A stretch of DNA of 64,000 bases from Hafnia paralvei ATCC 29927 (GCF_001655005.1 NZ_LXET01000010.1:1-64000), one strand, 5' to 3'. Positions 46,069 through 55,487 are shown, counted from the first letter of the stretch. Translations and numbers: made by a program. Notes: generated from the sequence alone by a model not told the origin.

Positions 46069-47472
46069 TTAGATGGTGTTTGGTTTTGCCTGCTTGGCAT
46101 CGATGAGTTCATTCAGCTCATGATAATTTTCACGACGCTTGGCCAAGTCGCTCTGGATTTTAATCATCATTGCGCGATCGACTTTCAGTAAGCGAACCAC
46201 TCCGGCGGTAATCAAGTAACCCACACCGGGGATGACGGTAAACAGCAAGATAATCCCACCGATAGCGGTTTCACTCTGATGTGCTGCACCGGCGTCGTAA
46301 CCGTATGCAGAAAGCAAGAACCCCACCATTGCGCCAGCGACAGCTAATCCGACTTTCAGGAAGAACAGATTACCGGAGAAACTAATACCGGTGCTGCGCT
46401 TACCCGTTTTCCATTCTCCGTAGTCATCGACGTCGGCCATCAGCGACCAATGTAGAGGCGAAGGTAATTGATGCAGAATATTGAGTAAGAAATAGAGTAC
46501 CAAAACCAGCGTTGTGGCGTGTGGGTTTACCCAATAGAAGCTACAGGAGAAAATGGCTAGCACGATATTGGTCCAGAAGAAGACCTTGAGTTTACAGAAG
46601 CGGTCGGTTAGCGGTTTTGCTAGGGCGCTGCCGAACATCATGCCAATAACACCAAGGCTGATAAACATTGTGGCGAAGTGGGTGCTTTTTTCCATCACCC
46701 ACACCACGTAATACATGGTTGCCGCCATACGAATAAAACCAGGGCAGACGTTGCAAAATGTGAGCAATAAAATACGTACCCACTGATCGTTTTTCCACAC
46801 GTCACGCAAATCCTGTTTGAGTGCATCGTTGCTGGGAACCGCAGGTTTAATTCGTTCACGTACCGTGGCAAAGCAAAACAGGAACATACACAGGCCAATC
46901 AGCGCTAATACCCCCATCGCCATTTGATAGCCTTTGGCTTTGTCCTCACCACCAAACCAGTCAGCCATTGGCAATAGGGTTGAGGAGAGGATCAGCGTAG
47001 CGACGCCAACCATGATAAAGCGATAGGATTGACAGGAAACGCGCTCTTTAGGATCGGCGGTAATGACGCCGCCCAGCGAACAATAGGGAATATTAATTGC
47101 GGTATAGGTGAGGGACATAAGAAAGTAAGTTGCAAAAGCGTAGATAACCTTGCTGTTGTATGTCCACTCTGGGGTGGTAAACATCAGTACGCTAAAAATG
47201 ACGTAAGGGAATGATATCCACAGCAGGTAAGGACGAAAACGCCCCCATCGAGTTTGGGTTCGATCGGCTATCGCGCCCATAATCGGATCGGTTACCGCAT
47301 CCAGTACGCGTACCGAAAGCAGTAGCACCCCCACTAATGCTGGAGTTAAGCCAAAGACGTCGGTATAGAAATAGCTCAGGAACATCATGATCGCGCCACC
47401 GATCATGTTGCAGCCAGCGTCTCCCATTCCGTACCCGATTTTTTCTGTTATCGAGAGTTTGTTTTCGTTCAT
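46069..47472 (-). CDS. GPH-family sugar: cation symporter
   Basis: Inner-membrane transporter of the glycoside-pentoside-hexuronide:cation symporter family (MelB/XylP/YicJ type). It has 467 residues from ATG 47472, which has AGGAAG 8 nt upstream; a further in-frame ATG at 47487 lacks one. About 12 membrane segments. Family stretches: ITEKIGYGMGDAGCNM at the N-terminus, DAVTDPIMGAIADRTQTRWGRFRPYLL near residue 58-85, and DYGEWKTGKRSTGISFSG near 345. Paired with a GH43 enzyme, it likely imports a xylo- or arabino-oligosaccharide. No sugar-specific regulator is encoded nearby. Confidence 0.88.
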   Translation of the reverse strand: MNENKLSITEKIGYGMGDAGCNMIGGAIMMFLSYFYTDVFGLTPALVGVLLLSVRVLDAVTDPIMGAIADRTQTRWGRFRPYLLWISFPYVIFSVLMFTTPEWTYNSKVIYAFATYFLMSLTYTAINIPYCSLGGVITADPKERVSCQSYRFIMVGVATLILSSTLLPMADWFGGEDKAKGYQMAMGVLALIGLCMFLFCFATVRERIKPAVPSNDALKQDLRDVWKNDQWVRILLLTFCNVCPGFIRMAATMYYVVWVMEKSTHFATMFISLGVIGMMFGSALAKPLTDRFCKLKVFFWTNIVLAIFSCSFYWVNPHATTLVLVLYFLLNILHQLPSPLHWSLMADVDDYGEWKTGKRSTGISFSGNLFFLKVGLAVAGAMVGFLLSAYGYDAGAAHQSETAIGGIILLFTVIPGVGYLITAGVVRLLKVDRAMMIKIQSDLAKRRENYHELNELIDAKQAKPNTI

Positions 47473-47591
47473 GGCTAGCTTCCTCATATAGAAAATTTTT
47501 AGCTATCTTAATGAGGATTATGTGCTTACGAGGCTTGATTCTATGGGTAAAGGTTTAGCTGGCGAGATGGATTAATGTGCTACTGGATTGG

Positions 47592-47613
47592 AATTGTGAG
47601 CAGGGTAACAATT
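47592..47613 (-). promoter_or_regulatory. CRP-like site upstream of the symporter/GH43 pair
   Basis: TGTGAGCAGGGTAACA fits TGTGA-N6-TCACA with one mismatch, within a 22-bp near-palindrome with AATT at both ends. It lies about 120 bp upstream of the symporter start. A candidate -10, TAGAAT (minus strand of 47539-47544), would place the site about 70 bp before the transcript start, a plausible class I position. The bases also resemble the lac operator, but the half-site spacing is 1 bp longer. Confidence 0.65.
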
Positions 47614-47643
47614 TGGCGATAGGGGGCGGAAACGTCTTACTGG

Positions 47644-47678
47644 AAAAACAAAGCCTCCGATTTGCGGAGGCTTTGTTT
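47644..47678 (-). terminator. aroP terminator
   Basis: CAAAGCCTCCG (47649-47659) pairs with CGGAGGCTTTG (47665-47675), 5-nt loop. On the minus strand a T-run follows, about 16 bp after the aroP stop. A weaker TTT on the plus side could allow some bidirectional use. Confidence 0.88.
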
Positions 47679-47693
47679 GATTCATTACTCAAG

Positions 47694-49091
47694 CTAAGAG
47701 TGACTGGATACGCTTTGAGCGTTGCGCTGGTTACGCTGTTTTATCGCATAACCAATACCCAGAATAATTAGCCAAACGGGAATTAACAGAACGGAAATCT
47801 GAATTCCTGGCGTGAAATACATGATAACGAGGATGGCGCAGAGGAACGCCAAGCATAGGTAGTTGCCAAATGGATACCAGAAGGCCTGAAACTTAGGTAC
47901 TACGCCCTCACGATTTTTGGCCGCACGGAAACGAAGGTGCGCCAGACTGATCATCGCCCAGTTGATGACCAGAGCAGAAACCACCAGAGCCATGAGGAGT
48001 TCGAAGGCTTTCCCCGGCATTACGTAGTTGATCAGCACGCACAGTAACGTTGCCGCCGCAGACAAACCAATGGCAACCACGGGTACGCCACGGGCATCCA
48101 CTTTCAGCAGCGCTTTAGGGCCGTTGCCTTGCTTAGCCAGACCGAACAGCATACGGCTGTTGCAATAGACACAACTGTTATAAACAGACAGTGCCGCGGT
48201 AAGAACAACAATGTTCAGGATGGTAGCAACCACGTTGCTGTCCAATTCGTGGAAAATCATTACAAATGGGCTTCCGCCTTCGACCACTTTGCCCCAAGGG
48301 TAGAGTGACAGCAGAATAGACAAGGAACCAATGTAGAAAATCAAGATACGATAGATAACCTGATTGGTCGCTTTTGGAATACTTTTCTCTGGATTATCAG
48401 CTTCAGCGGCGGTGATCCCGACCAGCTCTAGACCACCAAAGGAGAACATGATCACCGCCATGGCCATGACGAGTCCCATGATACCGTTCGGGAAGAAGCC
48501 GCCTTGTTCCCACAGATTGGTCACAGTTGCTTCTGGCCCCGCATGGCCGCTGAGTAACAGCCATGCACCGAAGACGATCATGCCGATAATTGCCACGACT
48601 TTAATGATGGCGAACCAGAATTCCATTTCACCATACACTTTGACGTTGGCAAGGTTAATGGCATTAATGGCAAGGAAGAAGACCGCAGCGGAGACCCAGG
48701 TGGGAATATCAGGGAACCAGTATTGGACATAAATACCGACAGCAGTAAGTTCAGCCATCGCGACTAAAACGTAGAGCACCCAATAGTTCCAGCCGGAAGC
48801 AAACCCCGCGAAGTTACCCCAATATTTATAGGCAAAGTGGCTAAAAGAACCTGCTACTGGCTCTTCAACGACCATTTCACCTAATTGGCGCATGATTAAG
48901 AAGGCGATGAAGCCTCCAATTGCGTAACCCAGAATAACGGATGGGCCAGCCATTTTGATGGTTTGCGCGATACCTAAAAATAGCCCGGTGCCGATAGCAC
49001 CACCCAGTGCAATGAGCTGAATATGGCGATTTTTCAATCCCCTTTTCAGTTGGTCACCCTGCGGCTGAGCGCGATGTTGCTGGTCACTCAT
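47694..49091 (-). CDS. aroP: Aromatic amino acid permease AroP
   Basis: Inner-membrane proton symporter of the APC amino acid transporter family for Phe, Tyr and Trp. It has 465 residues (457 in E. coli) and about 12 membrane segments. The N-terminal GGAIGTGLFLG motif near residue 31 and FSFGGLELVGITAAEADNP near 218-236 are typical. The sequence is closer to AroP than PheP, and the place beside pdhR and paired TyrR boxes upstream agree. Confidence 0.95.
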   Translation of the reverse strand: MSDQQHRAQPQGDQLKRGLKNRHIQLIALGGAIGTGLFLGIAQTIKMAGPSVILGYAIGGFIAFLIMRQLGEMVVEEPVAGSFSHFAYKYWGNFAGFASGWNYWVLYVLVAMAELTAVGIYVQYWFPDIPTWVSAAVFFLAINAINLANVKVYGEMEFWFAIIKVVAIIGMIVFGAWLLLSGHAGPEATVTNLWEQGGFFPNGIMGLVMAMAVIMFSFGGLELVGITAAEADNPEKSIPKATNQVIYRILIFYIGSLSILLSLYPWGKVVEGGSPFVMIFHELDSNVVATILNIVVLTAALSVYNSCVYCNSRMLFGLAKQGNGPKALLKVDARGVPVVAIGLSAAATLLCVLINYVMPGKAFELLMALVVSALVINWAMISLAHLRFRAAKNREGVVPKFQAFWYPFGNYLCLAFLCAILVIMYFTPGIQISVLLIPVWLIILGIGYAIKQRNQRNAQSVSSHS

Positions 49092-49151
49092 GTCTCTTAT
49101 CCTCTAAATACGCCAGCCGATATTCACTTCTGGCTCACCGTTGCTGTCATT

Positions 49152-49192
49152 TGTAATAATTAAAATACGAAGTGTGTAATTTATTGTTTACA
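49152..49192 (-). promoter_or_regulatory. Paired TyrR boxes upstream of aroP
   Basis: A strong box, TGTAATTTATTGTTTACA (49175-49192), fits TGTAAA-N6-TTTACA at 11 of 12 fixed bases. A weak box, TGTAATAATTAAAATACG (49152-49169), lies nearer the gene. Their centres are exactly 23 bp apart, the spacing of strong/weak TyrR box pairs in the E. coli TyrR regulon. This predicts repression of aroP with aromatic amino acids. Confidence 0.8.
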
Positions 49193-49210
49193 ACAGGCAT
49201 CCGATAGATT

Positions 49211-49840
49211 TGTCTCATCGGCTACCAATGGATGGAGAATAATGATAAGCGAAAGAAAATGCACCAAATTTATAATGCCAAACGCCGATACAGATCACAT
49301 CAATGGTTCGATGCACTTTTGCATGAGCAGTAAGAAGAATTGAGCATTGTTTATAAAATAGACGCTTTAGAGGAAATCGGCGAAGTAACCGAAAAAAGAC
49401 TTAAATTTTACAAAAAAAAAGTGCCGACTCGAGGTATACCTTAAGCCAAGGAGGGGAGTTGCCAATTGATTGGATCTTATCCAATACCATTCGACGGTTT
49501 CTAAATGATGTTATCTCCCTCAGCCTTCTTTACTTAATTTTACCTATCGCTCGTAACATATTTATCTTCAAGGAATTAGCATCAATGATGCCAACCCAAA
49601 CCAAATAAAAATGCATGATAATGAATTTATATGCAGTTTTCATGCAGCTTTAACGCTTCAGCTTGGGTGTGTTTAGGTTTCAATAAAGTTAAAATACCCT
49701 TAGGGCTAGTAAATGGTATTACCACGTTACAGTTATAGTATTGCTGTGTTGTTTGAGTGACTTTGTTAAAAAATGCTCGCTTTCATGATTTCAATCAAAG
49801 CCTGTATGGACAGCAGGTGAATACTTTGTTACTTTAGCGT
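49211..49840. other. aroP-pdhR intergenic region
   Basis: About 630 bp of AT-rich sequence between divergent aroP and pdhR with no supportable gene. It contains a perfect 7+7 palindrome, ATTGGATCTTATCCAAT (49469-49485), and a degenerate PdhR-like sequence, AAATGGTATTACCACGT (49711-49727), matching 14 of 17 positions of the pdhR operator below. Confidence 0.55.
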
Positions 49841-49851
49841 CACGTTTTTGA

Positions 49852-49868
49852 AATTGGTATTACCAATT
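49852..49868 (+). promoter_or_regulatory. PdhR operator
   Basis: AATTGGTATTACCAATT is a perfect match to the PdhR box AATTGGTnnnACCAATT. It lies 100 bp upstream of pdhR. The surrounding TTGTTACTTTAGCGTCACG resembles the E. coli pdhR promoter. PdhR should repress this operon when pyruvate is low. Confidence 0.88.
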
Positions 49869-49967
49869 GACTTTGCGCCACTCGCAGAGATTTTAAGCGG
49901 CTTGCGAATACTCAAAACAAGAGAACGCCAATAAAGAAGAAGCACTCGCAGAGAAGATAAGAGCGAC

Positions 49968-50732
49968 ATGGCCTACAGCAAAATTCGTCAACCTAAATTA
50001 TCAGATGTCATCGAACAGCAACTGGAATATCTGATTCTGGAAGGCACTCTGCGTCCCGGAGAGAAACTTCTTCCTGAGCGTGAGCTGGCGAAACAGTTTG
50101 ATGTGTCTCGACCTTCATTAAGAGAGGCGATACAGCGCCTAGAAGCAAAAGGATTGCTGTTGCGTCGTCAGGGAGGCGGTACCTTCGTTCAAACAAACCT
50201 CTGGCAGAGCTTCAGCGATCCGTTAGCTGAACTGCTGGCAGACCATCCAGAATCACAATTCGATTTACTTGAAACTCGTCATGCGCTGGAAGGTATTGCG
50301 GCTTATTACGCAGCACTGCGTGGCACAGACGAAGATTTCACCCGCATTCGCGCGTGCCATGTGGTTATCCAAGAGGCGCAGCAGAGCGGCGATTTAGACG
50401 CCGAAGCCGATGCGGTTATGCAGTATCAGGTCGCAGTGACCGAAGCTGCACACAACGTGGTTCTTTTGCATTTGCTGCGCTGCATGGCGCCCATGCTGGA
50501 ACAAAACGTTAAACAGAACTTTGAGTTGCTTTACTCACGCCGTGAAATGTTGGCAAAGGTAAACGACCATCGTGCCAGCATTTTTGAGGCGATAGTGGCC
50601 CGTGAGCCAGAGAAAGCTCGCGAAGCATCACACCGCCATCTGGCATTTATTGAGGATATTTTGCTGGAGCTTAATCGAGAGCACAGCCGCCGTGAGCGGT
50701 CATTGCGTCGACTCCAGCAACGCAAGGATTAA
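49968..50732 (+). CDS. pdhR: Pyruvate-sensing repressor PdhR
   Basis: GntR-family (FadR subfamily) regulator that represses the pyruvate dehydrogenase operon and releases DNA when it binds pyruvate. It has 254 residues, as in E. coli. The winged helix-turn-helix (about residues 9-75) contains ERELAKQFDVSRPSLREAIQRLEAKGLL, followed by RRQGGGTFV. The all-helical FCD effector domain fills the rest. First gene of pdhR-aceEF-lpd. Confidence 0.97.
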   Translation: MAYSKIRQPKLSDVIEQQLEYLILEGTLRPGEKLLPERELAKQFDVSRPSLREAIQRLEAKGLLLRRQGGGTFVQTNLWQSFSDPLAELLADHPESQFDLLETRHALEGIAAYYAALRGTDEDFTRIRACHVVIQEAQQSGDLDAEADAVMQYQVAVTEAAHNVVLLHLLRCMAPMLEQNVKQNFELLYSRREMLAKVNDHRASIFEAIVAREPEKAREASHRHLAFIEDILLELNREHSRRERSLRRLQQRKD

Positions 50733-50807
50733 AAACGGATTATGAGAGCTTAGCCCTCTGATAGTCCGTTTTATTGCAACACCACTAGGCAACTAAACCC
50801 TGATTGG

Positions 50808-50856
50808 GCCTGTCTTCGTGTTTTTTCCTACATGAAGAAAACACACGAAGACAGGC
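50808..50856. repeat. 14-bp inverted repeat between pdhR and aceE
   Basis: GCCTGTCTTCGTGT (50808-50821) and ACACGAAGACAGGC (50843-50856) are exact reverse complements across a 21-nt loop, with T6 on the left side and A-rich sequence on the right that could add pairs. It lies 36 bp before aceE. No T-run follows the right arm. It may attenuate, or mark a processing site, between pdhR and aceE. Confidence 0.75.
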
Positions 50857-50892
50857 TCCTGACAAACCATTAGACAGATAAGGAATACCACC

Positions 50893-53556
50893 ATGTCAGA
50901 ACGTTTAAACAATGACGTGGACCCGATCGAAACCCGCGACTGGCTGCAGGCGATCGAATCGGTCATCCGTGAAGAAGGTGTAGAGCGCGCTCAGTACCTG
51001 ATTGATCAAGTATTGGGTGAAGCCCGTAAAGGTGGAGTCAATCTGCCTACCGGAGCGACCAGCCGCAACTACGTCAATACCATCGCGGTAGAAGACGAAC
51101 CTGCGTACCCAGGTAACCTGGAGCTGGAACGCCGCATCCGTTCAGCGATTCGTTGGAACGCGATCATGACCGTTCTGCGTGCATCGAAAAAGGATCTGGA
51201 GCTGGGTGGCCACATGGCTTCTTTCCAGTCTTCCGCAACGGTATACGAAGTCTGCTTTAACCACTTCTTCCGCGCGCGTAACCAAAAAGACGGCGGCGAT
51301 TTGGTTTACTTCCAGGGCCACATTTCTCCGGGCGTTTATGCTCGTGCCTTCCTTGAAGGTCGCCTGACTGAAGAACAGATGAATAACTTCCGTCAGGAAG
51401 TTCACGGTAAAGGCCTGTCCTCTTACCCGCATCCTAAATTGATGCCTGAATTCTGGCAGTTCCCAACCGTATCAATGGGCTTGGGCCCAATCGGTGCAAT
51501 CTATCAAGCTAAATTCCTGAAATATCTGGAACACCGTGGCCTGAAAGATACTTCTGAACAAACCGTTTACGCTTTCTTGGGCGACGGTGAGATGGATGAG
51601 CCAGAATCTAAAGGTGCGATCACTATCGCAACTCGTGAAAAACTGGACAACCTGTGCTTCATCATCAACTGTAACCTGCAGCGCTTGGATGGCCCAGTCA
51701 CCGGTAACGGCAAAATCGTTAACGAACTGGAAGGCATCTTCGCAGGCGCTGGCTGGAACGTGATCAAGGTTATCTGGGGCGGTCGTTGGGATGAGCTGCT
51801 GCGTAAAGACACCAGCGGTAAACTGATCCAACTGATGAACGAAACGCTGGACGGTGACTACCAGACCTTCAAATCCAAAGATGGCGCTTATGTTCGTGAG
51901 CACTTCTTCGGTCGTTACCCTGAAACCGCCGCTCTGGTTAAAGACATGAGCGATGACGAGATCTGGGCATTGAACCGTGGTGGTCACGATCCTAAGAAAG
52001 TCTACGCAGCACTGAAAAAAGCGAAAGAAACCAAAGGTCAAGCGACGGTTATTCTGGCTCACACCGTTAAAGGTTACGGCATGGGTGACACCGCTGAAGG
52101 TAAAAACATCGCTCACCAGGTTAAGAAAATGAACATGGACGGCGTGCGCCAGTTCCGTGATCGTTTCAACGTGCCAGTTGCTGATGCTGATATCGAAAAA
52201 CTGCCATACGTTACCTTCGATAAAGATTCTGAAGAGTCCAAGTACCTGCACGAGCGTCGTCAGGCGCTGCAAGGTTACCTGCCAACGCGTCTGACTCACT
52301 TCACCGAGAAACTGGAAATGCCTGCTCTGTCAGACTTCGGTTCTCTGTTGGAAGAGCAGAACAAAGAAATTTCTACCACCATCGCTTTCGTTCGTGCCCT
52401 GAACGTGATGCTGAAGAACAAGTCGATCAAAGATCGTCTGGTTCCAATCATCGCCGATGAAGCGCGTACCTTTGGTATGGAAGGCCTGTTCCGTCAGATC
52501 GGTATCTACAGCCCGAACGGTCAGCAGTATACGCCTCAGGACCGTGAGCAGGTTGCTTACTATAAAGAAGACGAAAAAGGTCAGATCCTGCAGGAAGGTA
52601 TCAACGAACTGGGTGCAGCATCATCTTGGCTGGCGGCGGCAACGTCTTACAGCACCAACGATCTGCCAATGATTCCGTTCTACATCTACTACTCCATGTT
52701 TGGTTTCCAGCGTATCGGCGACCTGTGCTGGGCAGCGGGTGACCAGCAGGCTCGTGGCTTCCTGATCGGCGGGACTTCAGGTCGTACAACCCTGAACGGT
52801 GAAGGTTTGCAGCATGAAGATGGCCATAGCCATATTCAGTCTCTGACTATCCCTAACTGTATTTCTTACGATCCAGCATACGCTTACGAAGTTGCAGTCA
52901 TCATGCATGACGGCTTGGAGCGCATGTACGGCGAAGCGCAAGAAAACGTTTACTACTATATCACTACGCTGAACGAAAACTACCACATGCCGGCAATGCC
53001 GCAGGGTGCAGAAGAAGGTATCCGTAAAGGTATCTACAAACTGGAAACTCTGGAAGGTAGCAAAGGTAAGGTTCAACTGCTGGGTTCAGGTTCTATCCTG
53101 CGTCACGTACGTGAAGCGGCTAAGATCTTGGCTGAAGAGTACGGCGTGGGTTCTGACACCTACAGCGTAACATCCTTCACCGAATTGGCTCGTGATGGTC
53201 AGGACTGTGAGCGTTGGAATATGCTGCACCCAACCGAAACTCCACGCGTACCGTACATCGCTCAAGTGATGAACGATGCTCCAGCGGTTGCGTCTACCGA
53301 CTACATGAAGCTGTTCGCTGAACAGGTTCGTACTTACGTTCCAGCCAGCGATTATCGCGTACTGGGTACTGACGGCTTTGGTCGTTCAGACAGCCGCGAA
53401 AACCTGCGTCACCACTTTGAAGTTGATGCTTCTTACGTTGTGGTTGCTGCACTGGGTGAATTGGCTAAACGCGGTGAAATCGAAGCATCTGTTGTTGCTG
53501 ATGCCATTAAGAAATTCGATATCAACCCAGAAAAAGTTAACCCGCGTCTGGCATAA
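50893..53556 (+). CDS. aceE: Pyruvate dehydrogenase E1 component
   Basis: ThDP-dependent E1 of the pyruvate dehydrogenase complex; decarboxylates pyruvate and acetylates the lipoyl groups of AceF. It has 887 residues, as in E. coli. The ThDP/Mg motif begins FLGDGEMDEPESKGAI near residue 228 and closes with the Asn-rich IINCNLQRLDGPV near 255. Homodimeric, cytoplasmic. AAGGA ribosome-binding site. aceF starts 13 bp after its stop. Confidence 0.98.
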   Translation: MSERLNNDVDPIETRDWLQAIESVIREEGVERAQYLIDQVLGEARKGGVNLPTGATSRNYVNTIAVEDEPAYPGNLELERRIRSAIRWNAIMTVLRASKKDLELGGHMASFQSSATVYEVCFNHFFRARNQKDGGDLVYFQGHISPGVYARAFLEGRLTEEQMNNFRQEVHGKGLSSYPHPKLMPEFWQFPTVSMGLGPIGAIYQAKFLKYLEHRGLKDTSEQTVYAFLGDGEMDEPESKGAITIATREKLDNLCFIINCNLQRLDGPVTGNGKIVNELEGIFAGAGWNVIKVIWGGRWDELLRKDTSGKLIQLMNETLDGDYQTFKSKDGAYVREHFFGRYPETAALVKDMSDDEIWALNRGGHDPKKVYAALKKAKETKGQATVILAHTVKGYGMGDTAEGKNIAHQVKKMNMDGVRQFRDRFNVPVADADIEKLPYVTFDKDSEESKYLHERRQALQGYLPTRLTHFTEKLEMPALSDFGSLLEEQNKEISTTIAFVRALNVMLKNKSIKDRLVPIIADEARTFGMEGLFRQIGIYSPNGQQYTPQDREQVAYYKEDEKGQILQEGINELGAASSWLAAATSYSTNDLPMIPFYIYYSMFGFQRIGDLCWAAGDQQARGFLIGGTSGRTTLNGEGLQHEDGHSHIQSLTIPNCISYDPAYAYEVAVIMHDGLERMYGEAQENVYYYITTLNENYHMPAMPQGAEEGIRKGIYKLETLEGSKGKVQLLGSGSILRHVREAAKILAEEYGVGSDTYSVTSFTELARDGQDCERWNMLHPTETPRVPYIAQVMNDAPAVASTDYMKLFAEQVRTYVPASDYRVLGTDGFGRSDSRENLRHHFEVDASYVVVAALGELAKRGEIEASVVADAIKKFDINPEKVNPRLA

Positions 53557-53569
53557 GAGGTACAGAAGA

Positions 53570-55456
53570 ATGTCTATCGAAATTAATGTACCGGACATCG
53601 GTGCTGATGAAGTTGAAGTCACCGAAGTGATGGTGAAAGTGGGCGATAAAGTGGAAGCAGAACAGTCTTTGATCACCGTTGAAGGTGACAAGGCTTCCAT
53701 GGAAGTCCCATCGCCGCAGGCCGGTGTGGTTAAAGAAATCAAAGTTTCCGTGGGCGATAAAGTCGAAACCGGCAAACTGATCATGATCTTTGAAGCCGAG
53801 GGTGCAGCCGCTGCTGCGCCAGCTAAAGCGGAAGAGAAATCAGCTGCACCAGCTCCGGCGGCTGCCGCTGCGGCAAAAGATGTTGAAGTTCCAGACATCG
53901 GCGCTGACGAAGTTGAAGTCACCGAAGTGATGGTGAAAGTCGGTGATACCGTTGAAGCAGAACAGTCTCTAATCACCGTAGAAGGCGATAAAGCCTCTAT
54001 GGAAGTGCCAGCTCCATTTGCGGGCGTGGTTAAAGAGATCAAGATTGCCACCGGCGATAAAGTGAAAACGGGTTCTCTGATTATGGTCTTTGAAGTGGCC
54101 GGCGCTGCGCCTGCGACTTCTGCCCCTGCTCAGGCTGCGGCACCTGCAGCTTCAGCTGGCGCATCAGCGGTTAAAGACGTCGAAGTTCCAGATATCGGCG
54201 GCGACGAAGTTGAAGTGACTGAAGTGATGGTGAAAGTCGGCGATAAAGTTGCCGCTGAGCAGTCACTGATCACCGTAGAAGGCGATAAAGCCTCTATGGA
54301 AGTCCCAGCTCCGTTTGCGGGCGTGGTCAAAGAGATCAAGATTGCGACCGGCGACAAAGTGAAAACCGGCTCGCTTATCATGACCTTTGAAGTGGAAGGC
54401 GCGGCACCCGCAGCCGCGACGTCTACCAACACCGCTGCGAAACAGGAATCTGCTCCAGCTAAACAGGAACAGAAAGCTGCGCCAGCTTCAGCCGCTAAAG
54501 CTGAATCTAAAGGCGAGTTTACTGAGAACGACGCTTATGTCCACGCAACACCGGTTATCCGTCGCTTAGCGCGTGAATTTGGTGTGAATCTGGCGAAAGT
54601 TAAAGGTTCTGGCCGTAAAGGTCGTATCCTGCGCGAAGACGTTCAGGCGTACGTGAAAGACGCGGTTAAACGTGCTGAATCTGCACCTGCTGCTGCAACC
54701 GGCGGCGGTCTGCCAGGCATGCTGCCATGGCCGAAAGTGGACTTCAGCAAGTTTGGTGAAATCGAAGAAGTGGAAATGGGGCGTATCCAGAAAATTTCTG
54801 GTGCTAACCTGAGCCGTAACTGGGTCATGATCCCGCACGTTACGCACTTCGACAAAACTGATATCACCGATCTGGAAGCGTTCCGCAAGCAGCAGAACGA
54901 GGAAGCCGCTAAGCGTAAGCTGGACGTGAAATTCACCCCAGTTGTGTTCATCATGAAAGCCGTGGCGGCAGCGCTTGAGCAGATGCCACGTTTCAACAGC
55001 TCTCTGTCTGAAGATGGTCAGAAGCTGACGCTGAAAAAATACATCAACATCGGTGTTGCTGTTGATACGCCAAATGGTCTTGTTGTTCCAGTCTTCAAAG
55101 ATGTGAACAAGAAGAGCATCACTGAACTGTCTCGCGAACTGATGGCCATTTCTAAGAAAGCGCGTGACGGTAAGCTGACCGCGGGCGAAATGCAGGGCGG
55201 CTGCTTCACCATCTCCAGCCTTGGTGGTATCGGGACGACTCACTTCGCGCCAATCGTTAACGCGCCTGAAGTGGCTATTCTGGGTGTATCCAAGTCTGCG
55301 ATGGAACCGGTTTGGAATGGTAAAGAGTTCACTCCGCGTCTGATGATGCCAATGTCTCTTTCCTTCGACCACCGCGTGATTGACGGTGCTGATGGTGCTC
55401 GCTTTATCACCATCATCAATAACATGCTGTCAGACATTCGTCGCCTAGTGATGTAA
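53570..55456 (+). CDS. aceF: Dihydrolipoamide acetyltransferase (PDH E2)
   Basis: Core of the pyruvate dehydrogenase complex; carries acetyl groups on lipoyl-lysine and passes them to CoA. It has 628 residues from ATG 53570 (630 in E. coli); a longer frame reaching back to 53378 lies inside aceE and is rejected. Three tandem lipoyl domains each have a GDKAS motif with the lipoylated Lys at 41, 141 and 240, joined by Ala/Pro-rich linkers. The peripheral subunit-binding domain lies near 325-360, and the catalytic domain ends with SFDHRVIDGADGARF. The lipoyl domains are very similar even as DNA. Confidence 0.97.
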   Translation: MSIEINVPDIGADEVEVTEVMVKVGDKVEAEQSLITVEGDKASMEVPSPQAGVVKEIKVSVGDKVETGKLIMIFEAEGAAAAAPAKAEEKSAAPAPAAAAAAKDVEVPDIGADEVEVTEVMVKVGDTVEAEQSLITVEGDKASMEVPAPFAGVVKEIKIATGDKVKTGSLIMVFEVAGAAPATSAPAQAAAPAASAGASAVKDVEVPDIGGDEVEVTEVMVKVGDKVAAEQSLITVEGDKASMEVPAPFAGVVKEIKIATGDKVKTGSLIMTFEVEGAAPAAATSTNTAAKQESAPAKQEQKAAPASAAKAESKGEFTENDAYVHATPVIRRLAREFGVNLAKVKGSGRKGRILREDVQAYVKDAVKRAESAPAAATGGGLPGMLPWPKVDFSKFGEIEEVEMGRIQKISGANLSRNWVMIPHVTHFDKTDITDLEAFRKQQNEEAAKRKLDVKFTPVVFIMKAVAAALEQMPRFNSSLSEDGQKLTLKKYINIGVAVDTPNGLVVPVFKDVNKKSITELSRELMAISKKARDGKLTAGEMQGGCFTISSLGGIGTTHFAPIVNAPEVAILGVSKSAMEPVWNGKEFTPRLMMPMSLSFDHRVIDGADGARFITIINNMLSDIRRLVM

Positions 55457-55460
55457 CCCC

Positions 55461-55487
55461 AAAAGCCGGCCAAACGGCCGGCTTTTT
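55461..55487 (+). terminator. aceEF terminator
   Basis: AAAGCCGGCC and GGCCGGCTTT pair around an AAAC loop, and a T-run follows, 5 bp after the aceF stop. It separates aceEF from lpd, which has its own promoter region. Confidence 0.92.

Noticed and set aside
47591..47614. lac operator in front of the symporter gene
   Set aside because: The bases look very like lacO1, but the half-sites are 1 bp further apart and fit the 22-bp CRP pattern better. No LacI homolog is nearby.
51472..52299. 275-codon frame antisense to aceE
   Set aside because: A shadow of the strong codon bias of aceE; no family features and no ribosome-binding site.
53378..53569. N-terminal extension of aceF
   Set aside because: It overlaps aceE out of frame; the standard AceF start with a good ribosome-binding site is at 53570.
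53600..54410. Tandem DNA repeats as a mobile or unstable repeat
   Set aside because: They are the three lipoyl-domain coding segments of aceF, a normal feature of enterobacterial E2.
54566..55372. 268-codon frame antisense to aceF
   Set aside because: Entirely opposite the conserved catalytic domain of aceF; no independent support.
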